From WHSW01 sp963742205 (GTDB taxonomy: Bacteria; Actinomycetota; Thermoleophilia; Solirubrobacterales; 70-9), in assembly GCA_963742205.1 (NCBI GenBank), contig CAVUKZ010000002.1:1-64000 (forward strand): 64,000 nucleotides of DNA. The letters are read 5' to 3'. Under the pieces are notes generated by a model. That model did no database searches, was not told the DNA's origin, and was given only the letters and a program-made list of their open reading frames with translations. The number at the start of each line of letters is the position of its first letter. Position 1 is the first letter of the stretch. The position numbers and the translations under genes were made by a program. Below, one piece after another: positions 28,101 to 36,242 of the stretch.

Positions 28101-28320
28101 CGACTCCGCCGCTGACCTGCCGCTGATCGGTGACGTCGAAGCCCTCCTGGGCCAGCGCGGCGACCTCGTCGGCCTGCACGACAGCGGTGTAGGCGTCGAG
28201 CTGCTGAGCGCCCCTCTGTCCGCCGGCGGCCGCTCCCGCCGAGGTCGCGAATCCACTTAGGACAATCAAGGCGGCGACCAACGTCGCGATCGACAGCCGG
28301 CCCGCGAGACGCTTCCTCAT
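25198..28320 (-). CDS. Secreted M14 zinc carboxypeptidase, large multidomain
   Basis: 1,040 aa with a signal peptide ending SAGA and an N-terminal propeptide-like region. The M14 domain spans residues ~110-430: zinc ligands in HAREW and NYHSNGQ, substrate-binding DLNRNFPNHF, catalytic Glu in TPELSEGC. A middle region (~560-720) resembles a ThuA/glutamine-amidotransferase-like fold (NDVLVVAAEDYTG, HYDGVIWYTGDDVV). The last ~250 residues resemble the MAM/jelly-roll tail of immune-inhibitor-A proteases. The ATG at 28320 is chosen because GGGAGGAT precedes it. It is an extracellular enzyme likely involved in nutrient scavenging. Confidence 0.88.
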   Translation of the reverse strand: MRKRLAGRLSIATLVAALIVLSGFATSAGAAAGGQRGAQQLDAYTAVVQADEVAALAQEGFDVTDQRQVSGGVAVDLVATPQQRAKLAREGIKTTLTRVKGGKTVRQFAAAQAAGGFQVWRSWDEPGGFEDQMREIARRNPQIAKLVDIGDTIQGRDILAIKLTQGARGKPDGSRPAVLYSATQHAREWIAGEVDRRLMNWYIDRWRANDKNIKRLLKTTELWFVPVANPDGYQYTFDHERLWRKNLRDNNGDDQITVGDGVDLNRNFPNHFKYDQEGSSSVLSSDTYRGESPVSEPETAAMKGLLDRIGFAFQVNYHSNGQWLLYAEGWQIATPTADDPIYYAMSGNLDDPAIEDFHPGLSSDVLYVTNGETTDYAHASDGTLAWTPELSEGCDGCGFVFPDNEQLVQEEFERNLPFARSVAESASDPDDPETVTGIETKPFYLKSEDPYKDGIPGANFTFDYSYGDPQPVQVLAKRSLGEVTLRYSINEGPAQSAPTSEWNGGERYDPADVYYRQLRGMVTGTDPGDSVEVWFEGGGAESDHFTYQAVSETGNDVLVVAAEDYTGASPAQAPGPHYLDYYLDALAANGVDADVYDVDARDRTAPDDLGVLSHYDGVIWYTGDDVVTRQAGLGAGNADRLALDEMLEFRAYMNEGGEVAYTGNRAGQQFTGAGGVGTQLYDPKGEIACNPLPGGIDPRRCLALRGSGDGVNDVLQYYFGGYLQVGGDGIDPDTGEAFDVNGVDDPFASLAWGLNGAGSADNQNSASSSIATSGILPPDEFPQFESWPSSRYDKPGGPFDPHTGQQYVYSQIADVSYKRLTREIAVPDSGGDLTFWTSYDTEADWDFLTVEARTAGGDDWTTLPDANDHTSQNTGESCPEGWGEELHPHLLRYQTVNADGTCSPTGDQGGEWNAASGNSGGWQQWSINLDDYAGETVEISIAYISDWSTQNLGVFVDDVTLPDGTSTSFETGLDGWEATGPPEGSGPNANNWMPTNASGFPVGASITTPNSLFMGFGFEGISTQAERDAVMGRILDHLLD

Positions 28321-28481
28321 CCGATCCTCCCTGTCCGCTACTTCCCCCTTGCTTGGACGACGGCGAAGCGGCCAGGCGTGGCTCTCCGCCAACTACCCCC
28401 TACCACAGCTACGACGGTTCCAAACCAAACCGCGGATCTGCCGGGCTAGGACGGCGAACCGGCTCCCGCGGGCGCAGCGGC

Positions 28482-28763
28482 TCAATCCGAATCTGCCTCG
28501 TCCCACTTCGCAGTCGAGAGCCCGGGAATCTCCCAGGGCAGGTTCATGACCTCGAACTCACCGGCGATCGCAATCGCGTCGACATACTCGATCTCGGCGC
28601 AGCGCAGCTGGTCGGCAGTCACGGGGTTTGGGGCCGACCCATACGCCCGCCGCGCATCGTCGAGAACCTCGTCGGCGACCCGATAGCCGTTCCACGCCGC
28701 TCGCTGGGCGCGCTTCGTGGGACGTTCACGGACCCAGGCGGAAACCGCAGCGATTGGGCTCAC
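28482..28763 (-). CDS. Hypothetical 93-aa protein
   Basis: Small, charged, mostly helical frame opening MSPIAAVSAWVRERPTKRAQ (GTG start) and ending KWDEADSD. It has tryptophans and balanced charge, unlike the arginine-rich shadows, so it is probably coded. No signal peptide, helix-turn-helix or known motif was recognised. It stands alone between the carboxypeptidase and the NmrA gene. Confidence 0.45.
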   Translation of the reverse strand: MSPIAAVSAWVRERPTKRAQRAAWNGYRVADEVLDDARRAYGSAPNPVTADQLRCAEIEYVDAIAIAGEFEVMNLPWEIPGLSTAKWDEADSD

Positions 28764-28995
28764 GCCCGCAACCGCCGCTTACCGGCCAGCGTCCAACCCG
28801 CGGCTCTCAAGGGCCGCTGCACCCGAGACTGGTCGCGTTCACGCCAATTCCCCTCTCTCGGTGCCCGGCGCGGACATCGGAGGCGGCAGCGCCAGTCGAG
28901 CTGGACGTACGAGCAAGGATTAGGGCTTTTCAGCCATAGACAGTCTGAGTTGGACGGCGGATAGTGGTTGAAGTGCAATCAACGACTGGAGCGCC

Positions 28996-29844
28996 ATGAA
29001 CTCATCGCAGAACAAGCCGATCCTCGTCCTCGGCGGCACGGGCAAGTCCGGGCGCCGCGTAGTCGAGCGCCTGCTGGCCGCAGGGCGGCCGGTGCGCGTC
29101 GGATCGCGCGCCGGAACCCCACCCTTCGACTGGGATGAGGGTGAGACCTGGGCGCCGGCCCTGGATGGCGTCGCGTCCGTGTACTTGAGCTACTACCCGG
29201 ACGTCGCGATCCCCGGCGCGGTTGAGGCGACGCGGGAGTTCGCCGAGCTCGCGCTGAGCAAGGGCGTGACGAGAGTGGTGCTGCTCTCGGGCCGCGGCGA
29301 GCCAGAGGCGGAGCGCGCCGAGCGAGCCGTTCGCGACACGGGCGCCGAGCTGACAGTGCTGCGGTCCACGTGGTTCATGCAGAACTTCAGCGAGGACTTC
29401 CTGGTCGACCATGTGCTGAGCGGCCAGATCCGGTGGCCGGCCGGCGACAGCCCGATCCCGTACCTGGACGTCGAGGACATCGCCGACGTCGCGGTCGCGG
29501 CGCTCACCGACGACCGCCACATCGGAGAGCTCTACGAGCTCACGGGGCCCCGGTCGCTCACACACACGGCGGTGGCAGCGGAGATCTCCGAGGCCACCGG
29601 CCGCGAGATCGAGTACGTCTCCATCAGCTTCGAACAATTCGCCGCCGAGGCTGCCGAGCAGGGCCTCCCCTCGGAGGTGATCGAGCTGCTCACGCACCTG
29701 CTCGGCGAGCTTCTCGACGGCCGCAACGCGGCGACCACCGACGGCGTCCGGCGAGCGCTCGGGCGCGACGCGCGTGACTTCGCCGACTTCGCCCGCACGG
29801 TGGCGGCGAACGGGGCCTGGGATCCCGCGCCGGTGAGCGCCTGA
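28996..29844 (+). CDS. NmrA-like NAD(P)-binding protein
   Basis: 282 aa. Dinucleotide motif LVLGGTGKSGRRVVERLLAA at residues 10-29, then VTRVVLLSGRGEPEAERAER and LTVLRSTWFMQNFSEDFLVD (WFMQN is typical of NmrA/HSCARG proteins). The Tyr-x3-Lys catalytic pair of true SDRs is missing. It is probably an NAD(P)H-binding regulator or isoflavone-reductase-like enzyme. GGAG precedes the ATG. The MFS gene follows directly on the same strand, so the two probably form an operon. Confidence 0.88.
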   Translation: MNSSQNKPILVLGGTGKSGRRVVERLLAAGRPVRVGSRAGTPPFDWDEGETWAPALDGVASVYLSYYPDVAIPGAVEATREFAELALSKGVTRVVLLSGRGEPEAERAERAVRDTGAELTVLRSTWFMQNFSEDFLVDHVLSGQIRWPAGDSPIPYLDVEDIADVAVAALTDDRHIGELYELTGPRSLTHTAVAAEISEATGREIEYVSISFEQFAAEAAEQGLPSEVIELLTHLLGELLDGRNAATTDGVRRALGRDARDFADFARTVAANGAWDPAPVSA

Positions 29845-29886
29845 GTGCGCGCCCGGTTCAGCCGGGAGTCCTGGGATGATCGCGCC

Positions 29887-31083
29887 GTGACGCCCGCTGA
29901 GTCTCGAAGCGAGCCAAACGAGGCGACCGCCTGGCGCGGTGGGCGCAATGAGGGTCTCGCCGTCTTTCTGATCGCGCTGGGTTCCGCCTGGAGCGTCGGC
30001 AACGTCGGCGCGGTGGTCGGCGTCCTGGGCCACGAATTCGACCTCTCCTTGGCGACGATCGGTGTGCTGTCCGGCACGCTGCTGCTCGGATTCTCGGTGG
30101 CGGGGACCGTGCTGACGCCGTTGATCGCCGAGGGTCTCACGATCGTGCGCACGGTCATCCTTGGGGCCGCTCTCTGCACGCTCGGCAATGTGATCTTCGC
30201 CGTGTCGCCGGGTTTCGCTGGCCTGGTGATCGGACGCGCGGTGGCTGGGTTCGGCGTCGGGATTGCAATCGTGGCAGGGCCCGTCCTCGCCAGGGCCACC
30301 GGCGGTGTCGAGCGCGTGGGCCTCTTCGGCGCTGCGGTTCAACTCGGGATCGCCGGCGGGCTGGGGGTCGGCGCGATTCTCGGTGACCTGGATGTCGACT
30401 GGCGCCTCACGTTCCTGCTCTCCGCTTTGGTGGCGGTGTCGCCGGTCCCGTTCCTGATCGGGCGCACCGGGCCGACGTACGTGCGTCAGGCCGGCGGCGG
30501 ATTTCTCAGGCTCGCGGTGCGCAGCTCGCGGATCTGGCGGCTTGGCGCGCTCTTCATCGCGCTCTTCACGGTGCCATTGACGCTCGGCTCCTGGCTCGTC
30601 CATTACCTGAGCGTCGACAACGGACTCGCCGCGGGGATCGCGGGCGTGCTCAGCTTCGTGATGTTCGGCGTCTCGGCCGCCGCCCGCGAGGAGGGTGGCA
30701 AGCTCGCGCGACGCGGCGTGAGCCCGGTGCTCCTGGTCGGGGTCGCCCCGCTCCTGGCCACCGTGGGCCTCGCGATCCTCGCGCTCGACGACTCGCTCGG
30801 GTTCGCGCTCGTCGCGGTCGTCGCAGCGGGGATCGGTTTCGCCGTCCCGTACGGACTCGCGATCGTGCAGGCGCAGGGTCTATATCCCGCCGACCCGACC
30901 AAGCCCGTGGCCCTCGTGAGCCTGGTCGGCACGGCGCTCTGTGTGCCGCTGGTCCCGGTGATGGGCTCGCTGCTCGACGAGGGCTACGGCACCGAGGTCT
31001 TCCTCGCTCTCGCTGCCGCGGTGGCCCTTGCCGGGATCCTCAACCTCCGCCCGGTCGAGGGCTCGCTTGAGCCGGAGGCCTAG
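29887..31083 (+). CDS. MFS transporter
   Basis: About 398 aa with 12 predicted membrane helices. The first is near residue 20 (LAVFLIALGSAWSVGNVG). An MFS signature-like GRAVAGFGVGIAIVAGPVLA lies in helix 4. It would be a proton-linked transporter of unknown substrate in the cytoplasmic membrane. A GTG at 29845 abuts the NmrA stop, but the GTG at 29887 gives a more usual N-terminus; both are possible. The stop at 31081-31083 is immediately followed by one copy of a 34-bp repeat also found at 41580. Confidence 0.85.
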   Translation: MTPAESRSEPNEATAWRGGRNEGLAVFLIALGSAWSVGNVGAVVGVLGHEFDLSLATIGVLSGTLLLGFSVAGTVLTPLIAEGLTIVRTVILGAALCTLGNVIFAVSPGFAGLVIGRAVAGFGVGIAIVAGPVLARATGGVERVGLFGAAVQLGIAGGLGVGAILGDLDVDWRLTFLLSALVAVSPVPFLIGRTGPTYVRQAGGGFLRLAVRSSRIWRLGALFIALFTVPLTLGSWLVHYLSVDNGLAAGIAGVLSFVMFGVSAAAREEGGKLARRGVSPVLLVGVAPLLATVGLAILALDDSLGFALVAVVAAGIGFAVPYGLAIVQAQGLYPADPTKPVALVSLVGTALCVPLVPVMGSLLDEGYGTEVFLALAAAVALAGILNLRPVEGSLEPEA

Positions 31084-31084
31084 G

Positions 31085-31118
31085 CGGTCTGGACGCATAA
31101 GACGCAGCAGTCGGTACC
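31085..31118. repeat. 34-bp dispersed repeat, copy 1
   Basis: Matches 41580-41613 at 32 of 34 positions, same orientation. Its unit contains two tandem GACGCA-type boxes (GGACGCAtaaGACGCAGCAG). It begins two bases after the MFS stop codon. Confidence 0.75.
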
Positions 31119-31125
31119 CCAGGCC

Positions 31126-31620
31126 TCAGCGACGGCGCAGCTTGAAGCGGAGCGCCGAGACGGCGGCATCATCGTCGACCATGCGGCTGTAGGCGCAGAC
31201 GACGATGTCGCGCACCTTCCGGCTGGTCTGGAACGCAAGCCCGGTGCTGAACCGTCCGTGATAGCCCTCGGGCAGGCCCTGTGCGATCCGGGCGGTGCCC
31301 AGGTTGATCTGGTTCTGAAGCGCCTCGGCGAAGGAGCGGGGGCAGGTCGGAAGGACCTTCCCGTTCTGGGCAAACGCGTCGAGTTGGTAGGCCAGGTACT
31401 CGCCGCTGCCCGGGTAGCCGATCTCGAACGGATCATTCGAGCCGCTCACGACGACCTTCACGACCTTGCCCGCGCGTGGGTGGCCGACGAGATCGATCGC
31501 GAGGGTGCTGTTCGGGTACGACGGCGCCGGGGCGAAGACGGAGGGCTTGCCGGCGGCCGCCCCGAACGCCGTCGTGGAATGAAGCACGAGGAGGACCGCC
31601 ACGGCGCCCGTTGCAAGCAC
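31126..31620 (-). CDS. Secreted hypothetical protein
   Basis: 164 aa with a hydrophobic N-terminal signal (GAVAVLLVLHSTTAFGAAAG). The beta-rich mature part includes STLAIDLVGHPRAGKVVKVV, a CPRSF/CAYS cysteine pair and a basic end (FKLRRR). No known family was recognised. Upstream of it, 206 bp separate it from the divergent SRPBCC operon. Confidence 0.65.
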   Translation of the reverse strand: MLATGAVAVLLVLHSTTAFGAAAGKPSVFAPAPSYPNSTLAIDLVGHPRAGKVVKVVVSGSNDPFEIGYPGSGEYLAYQLDAFAQNGKVLPTCPRSFAEALQNQINLGTARIAQGLPEGYHGRFSTGLAFQTSRKVRDIVVCAYSRMVDDDAAVSALRFKLRRR

Positions 31621-31826
31621 GCCGCTGATGGTTCGCCTTGCGCTCGATCTCGGTGCCGGGGCGACACCTTGGCGCCGCCTCTCCCTCCGGGAGGCACCGG
31701 CCCGGGCCGCGTCGTCGAGCGCGGCCGCTGTCAGTGCCCTCGCGTTCGTGCCGGCGTGGCGGACGGCGATGTAGCCTCGCCGACGGCCTTACGCAACCGG
31801 GAAGTGATCAACACAAAGTGCGCGCG

Positions 31827-32294
31827 ATGGCAGTCAGGTCCGAGAGCCGCATAGCGATCGCCAGCAGCGTCCCTGAAGTGTGGGCATATGTCTGCGATGT
31901 CGGACGCTGGCCGGAGTGGGCGCCAACGGTTCGCGAATGTTGGGTTGACGGAGGAACTCCGCTTCAGCCCGGCTCACGGGTGGAGCAGCGGGCGAAGGGG
32001 ATATTTGGGTCCACTCACTACCGGGCGCAGAGCGTGACCGCCGTCGAGGCGCCCCGCCGCTTGGCGTTCGCCGGGACGATGGGCACTTCTGCGGCGCGCT
32101 GGGGAATGGAGCTCGAGCCGATCGACGATAGGCAGACCGAGGCCAAGATGTGGGTTGAGGTCGACCCCGAGGGCGTGATGCGCGCGATCCCCGGCCGCGT
32201 GCTCGAAGGCAGGATTCGGGGCGTAATGGATCGCGAGATGGCGGCGATCAAGGCTGCGGTCGAGTCCGCTACGCCGGGCGGCAGAGAGAAGTGA
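31827..32294 (+). CDS. SRPBCC (polyketide cyclase/START-like) protein
   Basis: 155 aa. Typical opening strand ESRIAIASSVPEVWAYVCDV with WPEWAPTVRECW, and a long C-terminal helix (GVMDREMAAIKAAVESA). These helix-grip proteins bind hydrophobic ligands or carry out cyclase/dehydratase steps. It is the first gene of a tightly packed plus-strand operon: its stop overlaps the next start by 4 bp. The open frame extends 63 codons upstream but that part is arginine-rich and non-homologous, so the ATG at 31827 was chosen. Confidence 0.85.
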   Translation: MAVRSESRIAIASSVPEVWAYVCDVGRWPEWAPTVRECWVDGGTPLQPGSRVEQRAKGIFGSTHYRAQSVTAVEAPRRLAFAGTMGTSAARWGMELEPIDDRQTEAKMWVEVDPEGVMRAIPGRVLEGRIRGVMDREMAAIKAAVESATPGGREK

Positions 32295-32995
32295 GCCAGA
32301 TCGACAGTACGCGAGAGCACCTGATCGAGACATACCGTAAGAAGGCGAAGCATTACGACATCACCTCCCGGTTGTACCCCGTGCCCGGCTACCCCCAGCG
32401 GGCCCAGCGCCTCCGGGCCGCACAAGCACTCGGGCTTCGTCCGGGTGACAGCGTGGTCGAGATCGCCTGCGGCACCGGTCTGAACTTCTCGCTGATCGAG
32501 CGAGCGATCGGTCCCGACGGCCGGCTCGTTGGTGTCGATCTGACCGACGCGATGCTCGCCCAGGCCCAGCATCGGATCGAGACCAACGGCTGGAGCAATA
32601 TCAGCCTCGTGCAAGCCGACGCGGCCGAGTTCGACTTCCCAACCGAGGTCGACGCGATCCTGTCTACATACGCCCTGTCGCACGTGCCTGAATGCGGAGA
32701 TGTCATCGCCCACGGCGCCGCGGCCCTCTCCCGCGGTGGGCGCTGGGTCGTGCTGGATCTCAAGGTTCCCGACAACGCGCCTCGGCGGCTAGCGCAGCTT
32801 GGAATCGCACTTGTGCGGCCGTTCGGCTCCATAGACGAGTGGATCGCGCGCCGTCCGTGGGAGGCGATTCGCGCAGCTATGCGGGATACGTCTGGCCGAT
32901 CTCTCCTGGACCGAGTTGTGCTTCGGGACCGCATTCCTCGCTGCCGGGTCCCGCGGCTCCAGGACCGGGAACCACCGCACGCGGAAGAGCCATGA
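32291..32995 (+). CDS. SAM-dependent methyltransferase (first of operon)
   Basis: 234 aa as written. Class I motif I is VVEIACGTGLNFSLIERAIG (residue ~56); motif II GRLVGVDLTDAMLAQA and motif IV DAILSTYALSHVPECGD are clear. Near 32893 a one-base insertion probably shifts the frame: the next frame reads LADLSWTELCFGTAFLAAG, the expected C-terminus of such UbiE/phosphatidylethanolamine-methyltransferase-like enzymes. The written C-terminus (SGRSLLDRVVLRDRIPRC) looks non-native. The stop overlaps the next ATG as ATGA. The substrate may be a lipid or quinone. Confidence 0.75.
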   Translation: MSQIDSTREHLIETYRKKAKHYDITSRLYPVPGYPQRAQRLRAAQALGLRPGDSVVEIACGTGLNFSLIERAIGPDGRLVGVDLTDAMLAQAQHRIETNGWSNISLVQADAAEFDFPTEVDAILSTYALSHVPECGDVIAHGAAALSRGGRWVVLDLKVPDNAPRRLAQLGIALVRPFGSIDEWIARRPWEAIRAAMRDTSGRSLLDRVVLRDRIPRCRVPRLQDREPPHAEEP

Positions 32996-33792
32996 AGCAG
33001 GACGATCGCGCTCCTTTCGTCCAGGGCCTCCGGCCAGGGCGCATGTCGGCGTACTCTCCCGGCGAGTTCGTCGAGCAGGAGAGCTTCATGCGCGCCAGCG
33101 AGATTCTCGCGCTGGCGCATCAGGCCGGGATCGCACCCGGGATCTCCGTGCTGGACCTGTGCTGCGGAGTTGCGGGTCCCGGACGATTCATCACCCGGGA
33201 GCTGGGTTGTACCTATCTGGGGGTGGACGTCAGCTCGAGCGCCATTGGCATTGCGCGTGAGAGATGTGGCGACCTTCCCTGCCGCTTCGAGGTTTCGCGG
33301 ATCCCCCCAATCCCGCCCGGCCTGTTCGACGTGGTCCTTCTGTTCGAGACCATGCTCGCCTTCCCCGAAAAGGAAACGCTGCTCGAGGAGATATCCGGAG
33401 CCCTCAAGCCCGGCGGGCGGTTCGCCTTCACGATGGAGGAGGGCCTGCCCCTCACGGAGGCAGAGCGAGAGAGCATGCCCGACGCCGACACCGTCTGGCT
33501 CACCCCGCTGCACGAGATGCTCACCAGCTTGGAGCGGGTCGGGCTGGTTGTCCGCTGGCGGGATGACTGCAGTCGGTCTCATCGTGCCGTGGCGGATTCG
33601 TTGACCGACGCGTTCGGCGCCGATGCTGCCGACATTGCCGGGCAGATCGGCCCCCGGGCACTCGATGAGCTGCTCGCCGCCCACCGGCTCTGGAGCAACT
33701 GGCTGCGGAAAGGACGGGTCCGCAAGTTCGCTTTCGTTGCGGAGAAGACCGAGACGCCGCGCACCTCAACGGCGAATGCCGTGGCAACGTGA
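32992..33792 (+). CDS. SAM-dependent methyltransferase (second of operon)
   Basis: 266 aa. Motif I VLDLCCGVAGPGRFITRELG (residue ~52), then YLGVDVSSSAIGIARER, LFDVVLLFETMLAFPEK and LKPGGRFAFTMEEG. The N-terminus YSPGEFVEQESFMRASEILA resembles small-molecule C/N-methyltransferases. The start overlaps the preceding stop (ATGA) and its own stop overlaps the dehydrogenase start (GTGA), so it is translated as part of one operon. The substrate is unknown. Confidence 0.85.
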   Translation: MKQDDRAPFVQGLRPGRMSAYSPGEFVEQESFMRASEILALAHQAGIAPGISVLDLCCGVAGPGRFITRELGCTYLGVDVSSSAIGIARERCGDLPCRFEVSRIPPIPPGLFDVVLLFETMLAFPEKETLLEEISGALKPGGRFAFTMEEGLPLTEAERESMPDADTVWLTPLHEMLTSLERVGLVVRWRDDCSRSHRAVADSLTDAFGADAADIAGQIGPRALDELLAAHRLWSNWLRKGRVRKFAFVAEKTETPRTSTANAVAT

Positions 33793-34779
33793 GGCCCGCG
33801 CAGGGCCAAGCACACGCATTCTGGCTGCGCGCGCCGGGCTGCGGCGAGATCCGGTCGGTCACGCTGCCCGAGCCGGGGCCAGACGACGTCATGGTGCGCA
33901 CCCTGCGGTCGGGCGTCAGCCGCGGAACCGAGACGTTGGTGTTCCGAGGCGGGGTGCCGGCGGGCCAGTACGCCGCCATGCGGGCGCCGTTCCAGGAGGG
34001 GGACTTCCCGGGGCCGGTCAAGTACGGCTACCTCAGCGTCGGCACTGTCGAGGAGGGGCCGCCGAAGCTGCGCGGCCGCACGGTCTTCTGCCTGTACCCG
34101 CACCAGACTGCCTACGTGGTGCCGGCCGCCGCGGTGGTCGTCGTGCCCGAGGACGTGCCGCCCGCCCGTGCCGTGCTCGCGGGCACCGTCGAGACCGCCG
34201 TCAACGCCCTCTGGGACGTCGCACCACGGCTCGGCGACCGGGTCACCGTCGTCGGCGCCGGCATGGTGGGCTGCTGCGTCGCACGCGTCCTGCGTCGGTT
34301 CCCGGCGGTGCAGGTCACGCTCGTGGACGTCGATGCCGGGCCGGGCCGACGTCGCGGCCGCGCTCGGCGTCGACTTCGCCCTGCCGGCCGACGCCGCCGA
34401 CGGTCGCGACCTGGTCGTGCACGCAAGCGGGACTTCCGCCGGGCTCCAGCGTTCGCTCGACCTGCTCGCGCCCGAGGGCACCGTCATCGAGCTCAGCTGG
34501 TACGGCGACAGCGAGGTACAGCTTTCGCTGGGTGGCGCGTTCCACTCGGGTCGCCTCAGCATCCGCGCGAGTCAGGTCGGAACGCTCTCACCGGCCCGCA
34601 GCGGGCGTCGCACGACGACCGACCGGCTGGCGCTTGCACTCGACCTGCTGCGCGACGCTGCCTTCGACGCACTCGTCACCGGTCAGTCCCGCTTCGGCGA
34701 GCTGCCCGACGTGATGGCCCGGCTTGCCGCAGGGAGCCTGCCGGCGCTCTGCCACACAATCACGTACGACGGGGAATAG
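33789..34779 (+). CDS. Zinc-type medium-chain alcohol dehydrogenase (one frame break)
   Basis: About 329 aa once a one-base insertion near 34338 is removed. GroES-like N-half: SGVSRGTETLVFRGGVPAGQ and GPVKYGYLSVGTVEEGP. Rossmann half: VTVVGAGMVGCCVARVLRR, then VDVDAGRADVAAALGVDF after the frame break, SGTSAGLQRSLDLLAPEGTV and SLGGAFHSGRLSIRASQVG. The usual Cys/His catalytic zinc ligands are not evident. The pattern is close to zinc-binding dehydrogenases related to BchC. It overlaps the methyltransferase by 4 bp and is 3 bp before the QueD-like gene. Confidence 0.75.
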
Positions 34780-34782
34780 ATC

Positions 34783-35181
34783 GTGTTCAGCGTGACCGTC
34801 CGCGATCAAATGATGATCGCCCACAGCTTTCGCGGCGACGTGTTCGGGCCCGCGCAGCGCCTGCACGGCGCGACGTACGTCGTCGACGCCACGTTCCGGC
34901 GGAAGGCCCTCGACGCCGACGACATCGTGGTTGACATCGCTCGAGCGGCCGAGGAGCTGCACGCGGTGCTGGCCGAGCTCACCCACCGCAACCTCGACGA
35001 CGAGGCCGCATTCGCGGGCATGAACACCTCCACCGAGGCGCTCGCCCGGGTGGTCGCAGATCGACTCGCAGAAAGGGTGCACGCCGGCGCCCTGGGTGAC
35101 ACCGCTCGGGAGCTCGAGGGGCTGGTCGTCACGCTGCATGAGTCGCACATCGCCTGGGCGAGCTATGAGCGATCGCTGTGA
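34783..35181 (+). CDS. 6-pyruvoyl-tetrahydropterin/6-carboxytetrahydropterin synthase (QueD)-like protein
   Basis: 132 aa, T-fold. Recognisable positions: MIAHSFRGD (first zinc His), RLHGATYVVDATF where the family has HGHxY, LTHRNLDDE, NTSTEALARVVADRL and LHESHIAWASYE. The second His of the HGH zinc motif is Ala, and the Cys usual in the preceding segment is absent. Pterin synthase chemistry may therefore be altered or lost, although the fold is clear. It lies between the dehydrogenase and the glycosyltransferase, overlapping the latter (GTGA). A pterin- or deazapurine-like intermediate is an attractive but unproven idea. Confidence 0.7.
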   Translation: MFSVTVRDQMMIAHSFRGDVFGPAQRLHGATYVVDATFRRKALDADDIVVDIARAAEELHAVLAELTHRNLDDEAAFAGMNTSTEALARVVADRLAERVHAGALGDTARELEGLVVTLHESHIAWASYERSL

Positions 35182-36242
35182 CGGCGGTGCATTTCGTCGT
35201 ACCCGACGGCATCGACGATCCGGCCCGGGCGAGCGGAGGCAACGCCTATGACCGCCATCTCTGCCGCGGGCTCACCTCGGTCGGCTGGTTGGTGCACGAG
35301 CACGCCGTGGCCGGCTCCTGGCCGGCGCCCGACGCGGCGTCGCTCGCCGCCCTCGATGGCGTCGTCCGGCGGATCCCCGACGACGCCGTCGTTCTGCTCG
35401 ACGGGTTGGTCGCCTCGACGGCCTCCGAGGTGGTGGTGCCGCAGGCGCGCCGGTTGCGCTTGGTCGTGCTCGTCCACATGGCGCTGGGCCATCGGCCGGC
35501 AGACGGCGTGGCCGGCGATGTCCGGGTGCGGGAACGCGCGATGCTCTCGGTCGCCGCTGCCGTCGTCACGACCAGCGCCTGGACTCGGCGCCGGCTGCTG
35601 GAGCTGTACGCGTTGCCCGGCCACCGGGTGCACGTCGCCGAGCCGGGCGTCGACGCCGCCGACCTCGCAACCGGCACCGCGGCCGGCGGGGCGCTGCTCT
35701 GCGTCGCGGCGGTGACCTCCGAGAAGGGCCACGACGTGCTGCTCGACGCGCTGGCAAGCGTGACGGACCTGTCCTGGCAGTGCGTGTGCGTGGGTAGCCT
35801 GGACCGCGCCCCGGCGTTCGTCGAGGGTCTCCGTCGCCGCTCCGTGGACGGTGGGCTGGTCGACCGCGTGTGCTTCCCGGGGCCACGGACCGGAGCCGAT
35901 CTCGACCGCAGCTACGCCGCCGCGGACCTGATGGTGCTGGCGTCGCGCGCCGAGGCGTACGGCATGGTCGTCATCGAGGCTCTGGCCCGCGGACTGCCGA
36001 TCGTCGCAGCCGACGTCGGCGGGGTGACGGAGGCCCTCGGTCACGCCGACGGGATCCGGCCGGGGCTGCTGGTCCCGCCCGACGACCCTGCCGCCCTCGG
36101 GGCCGCGCTCAGGGCGTGGCTCGGCGACCCCGAGCTGAGAGGACGGTTGCGGCGGGCGGCCCGCGAGCGGCGCGAGTCGCTCCCCGGGTGGTCGACCACC
36201 ACGTCCGTGATCGCAGGTGTCCTGGCCGGAGCGTCGCGATGA
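35178..36242 (+). CDS. Glycosyltransferase family 4 (GT-B)
   Basis: 354 aa. N-domain acceptor region includes ASGGNAYDRHLCRGLTSVGW. The C-domain has CVAAVTSEKGHDVLLDALA and the donor-binding SRAEAYGMVVIEALARGLP with the E-x7-E pair, then DVGGVTEALGH. This is a retaining GT4 enzyme, probably cytoplasmic or membrane-associated, using a nucleotide- or lipid-linked sugar; donor and acceptor are unknown. It overlaps both neighbours by 4 bp (GTGA and ATGA). Confidence 0.88.
   Translation: MTAVHFVVPDGIDDPARASGGNAYDRHLCRGLTSVGWLVHEHAVAGSWPAPDAASLAALDGVVRRIPDDAVVLLDGLVASTASEVVVPQARRLRLVVLVHMALGHRPADGVAGDVRVRERAMLSVAAAVVTTSAWTRRRLLELYALPGHRVHVAEPGVDAADLATGTAAGGALLCVAAVTSEKGHDVLLDALASVTDLSWQCVCVGSLDRAPAFVEGLRRRSVDGGLVDRVCFPGPRTGADLDRSYAAADLMVLASRAEAYGMVVIEALARGLPIVAADVGGVTEALGHADGIRPGLLVPPDDPAALGAALRAWLGDPELRGRLRRAARERRESLPGWSTTTSVIAGVLAGASR

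Noticed and set aside
26479..28260. 593-codon open frame on the plus strand
   Set aside because: Antisense of the M14 carboxypeptidase, with Val/Arg/Asp-rich low-information sequence and no domain.
29002..30603. 533-codon open frame on the minus strand
   Set aside because: Antisense of the NmrA and MFS genes; arginine/histidine-rich with no motif.
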